A stretch of DNA of 8,396 nucleotides. It comes from DASPXY01 sp038227745. Lineage in GTDB: Bacteria > Planctomycetota > Planctomycetia > Gemmatales > Gemmataceae. The position numbers were made by a program, and so were the translations under genes. Of the stretch, positions 1 to 5,809 are shown piece after piece (position 1 is the first letter of the stretch; every line of letters begins with the position of its first letter). The DNA lies in assembly GCA_038227745.1 (NCBI GenBank), contig JBBRPS010000460.1, positions 1-8,396 on the forward strand. Reading direction: 5' to 3'. The notes under the pieces were generated by a model. The model had not been told where the DNA came from, searched no databases, and saw only the letters and a list, made by a program, of their open reading frames with translations.

Positions 1-53
1 GCAGGGAGATCGGCACACAGCACCGAGAAGGGACGAGGTTTGCGGCCGCGCAT
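1..53 (-). CDS. 5' end of a truncated gene, possibly an IS630-family transposase
   Basis: Only the first 17 codons are visible, reading M-R-G-R-K-P-R-P-F-S-V-L-C-A-D-L-P before the window edge. The start is well supported: a perfect GGAGG (complement of 61-65) lies 7 nt upstream of the ATG at 51-53. A short basic opening of the type MRGRKPxP is, from memory, typical of IS630-family transposases in planctomycetes, where it precedes the helix-turn-helix domain. That match is too short to be proof. The neighbouring inverted-repeat elements at 136-256 and 382-525 fit a mobile-DNA setting. It could equally be another small DNA-binding protein. The gene start is fairly secure; the family is a guess. 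Confidence 0.5.
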   Translation of the reverse strand, partial: MRGRKPRPFSVLCADLP

Positions 54-135
54 GAGATAACCTCCGTTGTTCGGCGAGGATTACTCCCATGATATCGCCT
101 TCCCTAATTCCTTGCAGAACTTCCGCAGCGGGACA

Positions 136-256
136 CTAGGCGAGGGTTTCGCAAGTCCTGCGGTTTTTGATCACGAGGGAACCCCCACGAAAACCCACGG
201 GTTGCCACCCGTGGGCTTGCCAGATAAACCGTAGGACTTGCGAAACCCTCGCCTAG
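136..256. repeat. MITE-like fold-back element with 31-bp terminal inverted repeats
   Basis: The left arm (136-166) and right arm (226-256) are reverse complements over 31 bp with a single mismatch (160 against 232). Both outer ends finish in CTAG, which could be part of the repeat or a 4-bp target duplication. The 59-nt centre carries a separate dispersed palindrome (194-217), set off-centre relative to the outer arms. No reading frame inside looks real. The size and layout fit a non-autonomous miniature element or a large REP-type unit. Mobility is inferred, as only one copy is seen here. Confidence 0.6.
194..217. repeat. Dispersed short palindrome, copy 1
   Basis: CCCACGGG-TTGCCA-CCCGTGGG, followed by CT, gives an 8-bp perfect stem with a 6-nt loop. 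The same 24 bp recur exactly at 2879-2902. This copy sits inside the larger inverted-repeat element at 136-256, so one repeat is nested within another. When read through in a false frame it gives the peptide SPRVATRG, which I recall as common in planctomycete hypothetical proteins. Confidence 0.7.
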
Positions 257-290
257 CCGGAGTTTCGTAGTCGGCCTACCAGCCTTGCGC

Positions 291-328
291 GCTCCTCCTG
301 TTTCCGCTCCAAGGGAGCCAGGAGGAGC
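291..328. promoter_or_regulatory. Nested hairpin covering a Shine-Dalgarno sequence
   Basis: The outer arms GCTCCTCCTG (291-300) and CAGGAGGAGC (319-328) pair over 10 bp. An inner stem GCTCC/GGAGC (306-310 with 314-318) has a 3-nt loop, and TTTCC forms a bulge on one side. On the plus strand the right arm contains GGAGG (321-325), 6 nt before an ATG at 332-334. The left arm CTCCTCC would therefore mask this ribosome-binding site. The pairing is plain in the sequence. Whether it regulates anything depends on the doubtful open frame downstream. Confidence 0.4.
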
Positions 329-331
329 TTC

Positions 332-553
332 ATGCTGTTCGTGAATCTGTACGCTGAGGGCGGTGCGCTGCTCGGAACCGTGGTGGTGTCCCCGCAGTAT
401 TGCCAACCTTCAAAATGCCAGCTTTTTCCGCGAACTGCTGAAGCGCCGACTTTTCGGCGCCGAACCGGCAACCGTCTACTCGCACAAGACTTACGTCATC
501 TTGGCAATACTACGGGGACACCACCCGGCCAAGGGGCGATTCGCACCCCGTGA
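332..553 (+). other. Doubtful small open frame with a strong Shine-Dalgarno sequence
   Basis: This 73-codon frame begins MLFVNLYAEGG and has GGAGG (321-325) at an ideal 6-nt distance. It is the only plus-strand frame in the window with such a site. From codon 17 on it runs into the inverted-repeat element at 382-525, so most of its length is repeat sequence, and the tail is rich in Arg, Pro and Thr with no recognisable domain. It may be the start of an older gene interrupted by the element, or chance. I do not recognise the product. Confidence 0.15.
382..525. mobile_element. MITE-like element with 25-bp terminal inverted repeats
   Basis: The ends 382-406 (GGTGGTGTCCCC...) and 501-525 are reverse complements over 25 bp with one mismatch (395 against 512). 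The 94-nt interior has no coding sequence but holds a 7-bp hairpin, GCGCCGA-CTTT-TCGGCGC (443-460). The size of 144 nt, the clean terminal repeats and the lack of a gene fit a miniature transposable element. No direct target duplication is evident on the flanks. The sequence shares nothing with the neighbouring element at 136-256, so it is a second family. The parent transposon cannot be named from this window. Confidence 0.55.
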
Positions 554-571
554 ACCGAGCCGGGGGAAAGA

Positions 572-604
572 GGACGGGACCTGTCCGAAGCACAGGTCCC
601 GTCC
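572..604 (-). terminator. Strong hairpin terminator after the beta-propeller gene
   Basis: A perfect 13-bp stem (572-584 with 592-604) closes a 7-nt loop. On the minus strand it begins 33 nt after the stop codon at 638 and is followed by TCTTTCCCCC, a pyrimidine tract but not a clean U-run. On the plus strand it is followed by CTTTCT, so it could work in both directions. A small second hairpin, CCGCGC-GTTCA-GCGCGG (630-646), overlaps the stop codon itself. Confidence 0.7.
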
Positions 605-637
605 CTTTCTCGCACAGTCTGGACAACCGCCGCGCGT

Positions 638-2839
638 TCAGCGCGGCCCCTTACGCGGCTGCACGGTGAAGACCACGTCCCCCGCGCCGACATTGCCCGC
701 CGCGTCGCGCACGCGCAGCACCAGCACATACGTCCCGGGCCGCAGCGCCTCCGTCTTGAAGCGGAACTGCTCCGTCTTGCTGTCGAACAGGCCGTCCGTC
801 GGGAAGACCGGCGCCCACTTCTTGCCGTTGACCGCGAACGAGGCCTCGGTCAGCCGCACGTGCGGGTCGCTCGCCGTCGCCTCGATCACCGCCCGGTCGC
901 CCTCGACGCCGGCCACGCGCACGGTGACCGTCGGCGGCGTGTGCGTCACCGGGAACGGCGTGCTGATGCGCTCCGCCGTCAGGGCCTCCTCCGGCGCGTT
1001 CTCCTTGTGGTCGCTCGCCACCACCTTGACCTGGTACACGCCCGACGGGATGCCGGTCGTGTCCCACTCGTACTCGCGCTTCGCCAGCGCCTCCTCGATG
1101 CGCACCCAGTCCTTCCAGCCCTCCTTGCGGATGAACAGGCTGTAACTCAGCTCGTCCTCGTTGGGATCCACCGCCGTCCACTTGAGTTTGAGCTTGTTCG
1201 GCTTGTCGAGGTTGGCGCCGTCCAGGTCGGGAACCTCGACGCCGGTCACCTCCGGCGGCTGGTTGGTCGTCATGTAGCGGACGGCGAGGCGCGTGAGCGC
1301 CGGCGAGGCGTTCGGGTTGTCGGTCGCCATCGTCACGCGGTACTGCAGGTAGCGGGCGGTCGGGGCGGCGGCGCGGGCGTTCTCCGGGTCGGCCTGCTCG
1401 GCGGACCAGTCGCTCCAGGTGTCGTCGGGCTCGATGACGTTGCCGCTGCGCACGGCCACGGTCACGCGCGTGCCGGCCGGCGCCTGCGCCTGCCACGACA
1501 GCGCCCCCCACTTGCTGATGATCTTCGCGTCGAGGACGTCGGACACGACGGTCCCCTTCGCGGCGTAGCGGTCCTGCAGGACGTAGAGCTTGCCGGGGTC
1601 GCCGGTGCCGATGACGATGGAGCCGTCGCGGCGGCGGCACAGGCAGTGGATCTGGCCGTGGTCCAGGCGGGCGATCTCGACGCGCTCCTTGGTCGCCTCG
1701 TCGATCTCGAAGAGCTGGCCGTGCATGCCGGTGCCCACCAGCACGCGGCCGTGCTGGCGCATCAGGCACAGCACCAGCGCCTTCGCGCGGAACAGCTCGC
1801 GGACGGTGCCGTCGGGCGCGATGCGATAGAGCGAATTCTCGCCGCTGGAAGGCGCCGACGGCGCCGAGGTGGTACTGCTGCTCTTTGATTCCTCCGCGCT
1901 GGTCGATCCCGACGAAGACTCGCTCTTGGTCGAGGCGCGGAGGATGCCCGTTTTCGACTTTCCCTTGGGCTCGTTCTCCTGCTTGCCGGTGCGGCTGAGG
2001 CCACTGCCGCTCCCGGACGAGAAGGAAGCGCCGCCTTCACCGGCCGAGGCCTTGTCGCCGCCGCTGCCGCCGCGCTGGCTGGGCGAGCTGGTGCCGGCGT
2101 AGACGCCGTCGGCGGTCACGAGCAGGCTGCGCACCTCGCCCTGCGGCGCGTTGTAGATGATGAAACCCTTGCCGCGCGCGTCGATGCGATACACCAGGCC
2201 GCCCTTGTCGGTGCCGGCGTAGAGCGTGTTGCGCGGTCCCCGCGCCAGGCAGAGGACGTGCTCCTGCTTGGTGGCGTAGAAGACGCTGGCCTTGCCGTCG
2301 GGCGTCACCTGGTAGATGCGGCCCTTCGGCCCGGTGCCGGCGTAGAGCGTGCCCGTCGTCTCGTCGATCACCAGGCTCCAGACGTAGGAGTCGAGGTCCT
2401 CGGCGAGGACGCGCGTCTTGCCCTTCGGCGGGATCTTGACGATCAGTCCACTGGGGCCAGTGCCCGCGTAGACCGAGCCGTCCGGGGCCACGGCCAGGCA
2501 AAGGATCTGGCAGTCGGGGCTGGTGTAGGCGAGGCGGGCGTGGCCGTCCGGGGTGACCTTGTACAGTTTGCCCTCGTCGCCGGTGGCCACGAACAGGTTG
2601 CCGTGTTTGTCCTCGACGACGTCCCAGACGTGGGTGGCGTCGAGGTGCGCGAGGTGCTTGAGCTGGCGCGCGAGCGACAGGGTGCCCTCGTTGCTGACGA
2701 CCGTGTGCTTGAAGCGGGCCTTGTCGTGGTGGGCGGCGGCGTGGTGGTGCCAGACCTTGACCTTGGCGGCGGGGGCGGGGGCCGCGCACAGCAGGCAGGC
2801 GCCGCTGAGCAGCAACACGCGGAGGAAGGATCGCATCAT
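638..2839 (-). CDS. Secreted beta-propeller protein with Ig/FN3-like C-terminal domains
   Basis: The product has 733 residues. Residues 1-25 form a signal peptide (MMRSFLR, then a hydrophobic stretch to PAPAA). Residues 70-420 hold about seven propeller repeats with the pattern (V/Y)AGTGxxGxxYxVxPDG: starts near 83, 124, 166, 207, 247, 367 and 409. The fifth is split by a Ser/Gly/Lys-rich insertion (about 252-335). Residues 430-525 look like a beta-sandwich (TWSDWS, then YLQYRV), 527-630 are FN3-like, and 635-727 are Ig-like, ending in DAAGN. I see no catalytic motif, so a binding or scaffold role outside the cytoplasm is likely. The frame stays open upstream to 3265, but that would overlap the preceding gene. 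I chose ATG 2839 because the signal peptide follows and GAGGA lies 11 nt before it; 2836 and 2857 are alternatives. It probably shares a transcript with the S55 gene. Confidence 0.85.
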   Translation of the reverse strand: MMRSFLRVLLLSGACLLCAAPAPAAKVKVWHHHAAAHHDKARFKHTVVSNEGTLSLARQLKHLAHLDATHVWDVVEDKHGNLFVATGDEGKLYKVTPDGHARLAYTSPDCQILCLAVAPDGSVYAGTGPSGLIVKIPPKGKTRVLAEDLDSYVWSLVIDETTGTLYAGTGPKGRIYQVTPDGKASVFYATKQEHVLCLARGPRNTLYAGTDKGGLVYRIDARGKGFIIYNAPQGEVRSLLVTADGVYAGTSSPSQRGGSGGDKASAGEGGASFSSGSGSGLSRTGKQENEPKGKSKTGILRASTKSESSSGSTSAEESKSSSTTSAPSAPSSGENSLYRIAPDGTVRELFRAKALVLCLMRQHGRVLVGTGMHGQLFEIDEATKERVEIARLDHGQIHCLCRRRDGSIVIGTGDPGKLYVLQDRYAAKGTVVSDVLDAKIISKWGALSWQAQAPAGTRVTVAVRSGNVIEPDDTWSDWSAEQADPENARAAAPTARYLQYRVTMATDNPNASPALTRLAVRYMTTNQPPEVTGVEVPDLDGANLDKPNKLKLKWTAVDPNEDELSYSLFIRKEGWKDWVRIEEALAKREYEWDTTGIPSGVYQVKVVASDHKENAPEEALTAERISTPFPVTHTPPTVTVRVAGVEGDRAVIEATASDPHVRLTEASFAVNGKKWAPVFPTDGLFDSKTEQFRFKTEALRPGTYVLVLRVRDAAGNVGAGDVVFTVQPRKGPR
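1832..2086 (-). other. Low-complexity Ser/Gly insertion inside a propeller blade
   Basis: This stretch codes for about 85 residues made mainly of Ser, Gly, Lys, Glu, Thr and Pro (for example KSESSSGSTSAEESKSSS). It separates YAGTSSP from NSLYRIAPDG. In the other blades these two halves are joined directly, as in YAGTGPKGRIYQVTPDG. It therefore interrupts the repeat at a strand-connecting loop without breaking the frame, and probably forms a flexible loop outside the propeller. Confidence 0.65.
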
Positions 2840-2876
2840 GAGCGGGGGAATCCTCATTGGGTAAATGGGAGCGGGA

Positions 2877-2902
2877 AGCCCACGGGTTGCCACCCGTGGG
2901 CT
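2877..2902. repeat. Dispersed short palindrome, copy 2, between the S55 and propeller genes
   Basis: This copy has a 10-bp perfect stem, AGCCCACGGG with CCCGTGGGCT, around the loop TTGCCA. It shares 24 identical bases with 194-217. It begins 14 nt after the S55 stop codon and ends about 37 nt before the start of the propeller gene. It has no U-tract, so it is unlikely to be a full terminator. A hairpin here could protect the upstream mRNA or tune expression of the second gene. Confidence 0.75.
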
Positions 2903-2916
2903 ATGAATTCCGGGGA

Positions 2917-4788
2917 TTACGGCTCGGTGACGACGCGCTTGTTCTTCGCAACGGTGAAGTGGACCGCCTCCGACCCCTGCACGACCCAGTCCGTCGCCTG
3001 GCGCGACACCAGGGCGCGGCCCATCGCCTGGGCGCCTGTCCGCCGCGTCGTACTCAGGATGTGGACCATGCTCGGCGGCAGGTTTGGCAGTGACTTGCCG
3101 TTCAGCGCCACGCCGACCGCGCTGACCGGCACGCGCACCACCAGGTTCGTCCGCTTCGCGGACGTCTGCACCTTGAGCGCCTCGAAGAGCTGGTCGAGAT
3201 CCTGCGGCGCGCTCAGGTTGGGGTTGTCGCGCAGCTCCGCCCGGGCGTTGGTCAGGTCGTCGCACACCGTGGCGGTGTACTCGCCCTCGGGCAGGTCCGC
3301 CGGCAGCTTGAGCCGCACCGTCAGGCGCTGCTGCAGCCCCTTGAACGGCCGGACGTGGACCGTCCCCTTCAGCGTCTCGCCGGGGGAATAGGTTTCCGAG
3401 TCCAGCTCGACCGCCTCGATCTCGGCGGTGCGGCGGCCGGCGTTGATCTGCGTCGTGCAGTCGATGCGTTTGATGCGCACCGGGCGGTAGGTGTTATAAG
3501 TGAGCAGGTTGACCACGCTCGCCACCTGGCTGTACAGCGCCTGCGGGGCGCGGCCGCCGGAGAAGCTCGAGCCGGAGAACGTATCGCTGATGACGACCGG
3601 GGCGTGGTCCTCGACCTCGATGCGCGCCTTCAGCTCGGCGGTCAGCTCCTCGGGCAACTCGCCCTCCATGTCCACCGAGTTCGTCAGCGAGGTGTAGACC
3701 AGCGGGGCGAGGAGCGAGCGCTGGCGGACGAGCTGGACCTTGAACGTCTTCTTCACGCCGGGGTCGCGGCCGACCGTCATGCGCAGCGGCAGCATGTCCG
3801 GCTCGCGGTCCAGCCAGCCGGCGATGCAGGTGCTGACGTCCGCGTTGATGACGCCGACCGTGCGCAGCGGCGAGCCCATCTTGAAGCTGATGCTCTGCCG
3901 CGGGTAGATGGCATGGACGAAGCCGGTCATGAGCGGGAACTCGCAGGCGCCGAGACCGAAGAACGGGTGGCCCCAGCCGTAGACGCGCTTGCCGTCGATG
4001 TGCGTGACCGTGCCGATGCCCGACAGGTCGAAGTCGCCGGTGACCAGCGCCACGCTGAGGGCGCCGCCGGCCTCCAGGGGGATGTTGCCCGCCTCCTTCG
4101 CGACCCGGGCGGTCACGGCGCCGCCCTGCATCGGCACCATGCCGGTGGTGCGGAACCGGTCGCGCAGCAGCGACAGGCTGTGCGGCGTGAAGCCGGTGGC
4201 GGCCAGCGGCGTGCGCAGCGGCACCATCCACAGTCCGTCCACGGCGGCCGGCTGGGGGTCGTCGAAGCCCTGCGAAACGGTGACGGTATCGTAGTCGCGG
4301 CCGCCCGCCTTGATCGGCGTCCGCAGGCCGATGCGGGCCGGGTTGTTCTGCTCGACGAGGTCGCGGCGCTCGTAGGCCTCGACGTAGCGGTGCATCTGGC
4401 TGAACGGCGTGACGCCGGCGATCGGCTCCTTGCCGAAGGCCCAGGCGTAGGCGACGGCGCCGAGGAGCTTGCCGTCGATGTAGACGGGGCTGCCGCTCAT
4501 GCCGGCGATGACGCCGGTCTTCTCCAGGTCCAGGCCGGAGAGCCGGCACAGCACCAGGTCGCGGCCGGGGCTGGTGTTCTTCATCACGCCGAGGACGACG
4601 GCGGCGAATTTCTCGATGTTCGTGCCCTTCATGACGGTCAGGCCGTGGCCCTTCATGCCGGCGCGGACGTCCTCGACTTCCCAGTAACTGTCCTGCTTGG
4701 GCGTGGCCCGTGCGGCGGGGGTGAGGGACAGTCCGGCCAGGGCGAGGGCGAGGGGGGCCAGGGTCAGGGGAAGAGCGGCTGCCTTCAT
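2917..4788 (-). CDS. Secreted SpoIVB-like (S55 family) serine peptidase
   Basis: The product has 623 residues. A signal peptide (1 to about 28, ending PAARA) predicts export. The S55 signature IAGMSGSPVYIDGKLLGAV (94-112) gives the likely nucleophile Ser98, in the position of Ser378 of Bacillus SpoIVB. The block SGIGTVTHIDGKRVYGWGHPF (256-276) gives His274, the likely match of SpoIVB His236. In SpoIVB the His block comes first; here it follows the Ser block by about 175 residues. SpoIVB Asp363 appears to align with Ser84 (RLSG), so the third triad member is unclear. No PDZ domain is evident. Residues 450-623 are beta-rich (YSPGETLKGTVHVRPF) and of unknown role. The start is firm: GGAGG (4795-4799) lies 6 nt before the ATG. 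SpoIVB cleaves a sporulation factor; the substrate here is unknown. It is followed after 77 nt by the propeller gene. Confidence 0.85.
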   Translation of the reverse strand: MKAAALPLTLAPLALALAGLSLTPAARATPKQDSYWEVEDVRAGMKGHGLTVMKGTNIEKFAAVVLGVMKNTSPGRDLVLCRLSGLDLEKTGVIAGMSGSPVYIDGKLLGAVAYAWAFGKEPIAGVTPFSQMHRYVEAYERRDLVEQNNPARIGLRTPIKAGGRDYDTVTVSQGFDDPQPAAVDGLWMVPLRTPLAATGFTPHSLSLLRDRFRTTGMVPMQGGAVTARVAKEAGNIPLEAGGALSVALVTGDFDLSGIGTVTHIDGKRVYGWGHPFFGLGACEFPLMTGFVHAIYPRQSISFKMGSPLRTVGVINADVSTCIAGWLDREPDMLPLRMTVGRDPGVKKTFKVQLVRQRSLLAPLVYTSLTNSVDMEGELPEELTAELKARIEVEDHAPVVISDTFSGSSFSGGRAPQALYSQVASVVNLLTYNTYRPVRIKRIDCTTQINAGRRTAEIEAVELDSETYSPGETLKGTVHVRPFKGLQQRLTVRLKLPADLPEGEYTATVCDDLTNARAELRDNPNLSAPQDLDQLFEALKVQTSAKRTNLVVRVPVSAVGVALNGKSLPNLPPSMVHILSTTRRTGAQAMGRALVSRQATDWVVQGSEAVHFTVAKNKRVVTEP

Positions 4789-4984
4789 GGCGCGCCTCCG
4801 GTAGAAGAAAGGAGGGTCGGTACGCCACAGCCATCCTGGCTGCGGCGGCAGGGGTCCACGCCGGGAAGACCCTGGGGAGAGGGGTCAAGCACCGAAGCGT
4901 GGGCGGGCGCTCGAGTGGCCGGAAAGGGGTAGGCGCGAAGGAGTTGGCTCAGGCTCCGGTCGTATCGGCGTCTCTGGATCGAAG

Positions 4985-5014
4985 AGTATACCGGCACGTG
5001 CCGTGAAGAAACAA
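4985..5014 (-). promoter_or_regulatory. Candidate sigma-70-type promoter for the S55/propeller genes
   Basis: On the minus strand, TTGTTT (complement of 5009-5014) and TATACT (complement of 4985-4990) are separated by 18 nt. TATACT differs from the -10 consensus at one base, which stands out in such GC-rich DNA. The start codon of the S55 gene lies about 195 nt further on, leaving a long leader. Planctomycete promoters are poorly characterised, so this is a prediction only. Confidence 0.4.
4992..5003. promoter_or_regulatory. 12-bp palindrome in the promoter spacer, possible operator
   Basis: CGGCACGTGCCG is a perfect 12-bp palindrome lying just upstream of the candidate -10 box, between it and the -35 box. 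A dimeric regulator bound here would block RNA polymerase. Palindromes of this length arise by chance in GC-rich DNA a few times per window, so the case rests on its location. Confidence 0.3.
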
Positions 5015-5025
5015 CCGCAATTCGA

Positions 5026-5037
5026 CGCGGCGCCGCG
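5026..5037. terminator. Weak GC palindrome after the DUF4058-like gene
   Basis: CGCGGCGCCGCG starts 7 nt past the stop codon at 5045. As RNA it would give only a 4-bp stem with a 4-nt loop, and no U-run follows. It may contribute to transcript ends but is a poor terminator by itself. Confidence 0.2.
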
Positions 5038-5044
5038 GGCGGCG

Positions 5045-5710
5045 TCAGGCGAGCCGGCGGCGCTGGCGCGCATCCATGTAGGTGGCCTCCAGGTCAACCG
5101 GAAGGGCCAACTCGGCGCCCAGGGCCAGCGGCAGCACCGGCATGGTGTCGCCGACCGCGAAGGCGGCTGGCCAGAGGTCGATTTCCGCGCGCTCGCCGCG
5201 GCGGACCGGCCGGTAGGCGACCGCGTACTGGGCGGTCGAAGCGAGCATCAGGGCCGCGTGAGGCGTCTGCAGGAGCTGGACGGTTTCGTTGTGCAGGTTG
5301 GCGCGGCGGTCGGTCACGATGTCGGCGACGATGAGCGCAACGCCCTGGTGGAGGTAGCTGGCGCACTTGGTCGCGAACGCGCGGCGGGCCTCCGGCCTGT
5401 CCTTGTTCCTGGGGCTGACCAGCTCGATGGCCGCGACCAGGCGGTGGCCGGTCCGCATGGAGAACACCTGGACCTCGAAGTCGTCCGCGAAGGTCGCGGG
5501 GACCGTGAGGGCCGGCGCCGGCGGTGACCACGGCAGCGTCGCGACGTCGATCTCGACGCTCGGCCCCGCGTGGATCTGTTCTTCCGCGACATACTGCTCG
5601 GGCAGCACGCGGTTGAGGGCGTCAGCCAGGGAGCCGCTCCAGGCGGCGTGAAAGGATTCCCAGTGCCGGTCCACGCTCAACGGCGGGTGGAAGTGGTCGA
5701 GCAGCGGCAT
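5045..5710 (-). CDS. DUF4058-family protein, possible PD-(D/E)XK fold
   Basis: The product has 221 residues with no signal peptide or membrane segment, so it is probably cytoplasmic. The opening MPLLDHFHPPLSVDRHWESF, the YVAEEQIHAG stretch (40-49) and the core VAAIELVSPRNK (92-103) fit my memory of DUF4058 proteins of planctomycetes and cyanobacteria. The core resembles the Uma2/PD-(D/E)XK arrangement: Glu96 in a beta strand, SPxNK, a helix with Lys115, then GVALIVADIV (123-132). Nuclease activity is an inference and I know of no proven function. The start is supported by GGAG (complement of 5718-5721), 7 nt before the ATG. It stands between a 61-bp palindrome and a non-coding gap of 256 nt, so it may be expressed alone or by read-through from the WD40 gene. 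Confidence 0.75.
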   Translation of the reverse strand: MPLLDHFHPPLSVDRHWESFHAAWSGSLADALNRVLPEQYVAEEQIHAGPSVEIDVATLPWSPPAPALTVPATFADDFEVQVFSMRTGHRLVAAIELVSPRNKDRPEARRAFATKCASYLHQGVALIVADIVTDRRANLHNETVQLLQTPHAALMLASTAQYAVAYRPVRRGERAEIDLWPAAFAVGDTMPVLPLALGAELALPVDLEATYMDARQRRRLA

Positions 5711-5742
5711 GGACCTTCTCCCAAATTGAGGACGTCACAGAG

Positions 5743-5803
5743 GGGACACAAGCCCGACGCGCAAGCGAGGGGGCCCCTCGCTTGCGCGTCGGGCTTGTGT
5801 CCC
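5743..5803. repeat. 61-bp near-perfect dispersed palindrome
   Basis: The arms 5743-5772 and 5774-5803 are perfect reverse complements over 30 bp with a single central base (5773). The sequence starts GGGACACAAGCCCGACGCGC and reads almost identically on both strands. It begins 6 nt after the WD40 stop codon and ends 32 nt before the DUF4058-like start codon. False translation gives peptides such as SLARRACV and PLACASG, which I recall from many planctomycete hypothetical proteins, so it is probably a dispersed repeat family. As RNA it would form a very stable hairpin and could end or protect the WD40 transcript. It has no U-tract. Confidence 0.8.
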
Positions 5804-5809
5804 TCGCCG

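Larger units (their letters stand above)
54..637. other. Non-coding region rich in inverted repeats
   Basis: About 580 nt separate the truncated left-hand gene from the stop codon of the beta-propeller gene. From left to right it holds a 31-bp inverted-repeat element with a nested hairpin (136-256), a nested hairpin covering a Shine-Dalgarno sequence (291-328), a 25-bp inverted-repeat element (382-525) and a 13-bp-stem terminator (572-604). The base composition is visibly less GC-rich than the coding DNA to its right. The open frames here are short and resemble no family I know. The region reads as a landing site for small mobile or palindromic elements. Confidence 0.6.

Noticed and set aside
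253..471. Minus-strand frame ending RARLVGRLRNSG
   Set aside because: It has no Shine-Dalgarno sequence, is made largely of repeat elements, and ends in the CTAG of an inverted repeat. Not enough to call a gene.
363..1145. Plus-strand frame of 260 codons across the left region
   Set aside because: It crosses the MITE-like element, the terminator hairpin and the 3' end of the propeller gene, and has no recognisable domain or ribosome-binding site.
2840..3265. N-terminal extension of the propeller frame up to 3265
   Set aside because: It would overlap the end of the S55 gene by about 350 nt, is rich in Arg, Gly and Pro without a domain, and reads through the dispersed palindrome. A clear signal peptide begins at 2839.
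3355..4932. Long plus-strand open frame of 525 codons opposite the S55 gene
   Set aside because: Its composition is Arg, Ala, Val, Asp and Gly with no motif, as expected for the complement of a GC-rich gene. The minus strand has the signal peptide, Shine-Dalgarno sequence and S55 motifs.
4785..4997. Minus-strand 70-codon frame upstream of the S55 gene
   Set aside because: It starts inside the candidate promoter, has no ribosome-binding site and overlaps the S55 start. It is better read as leader sequence.
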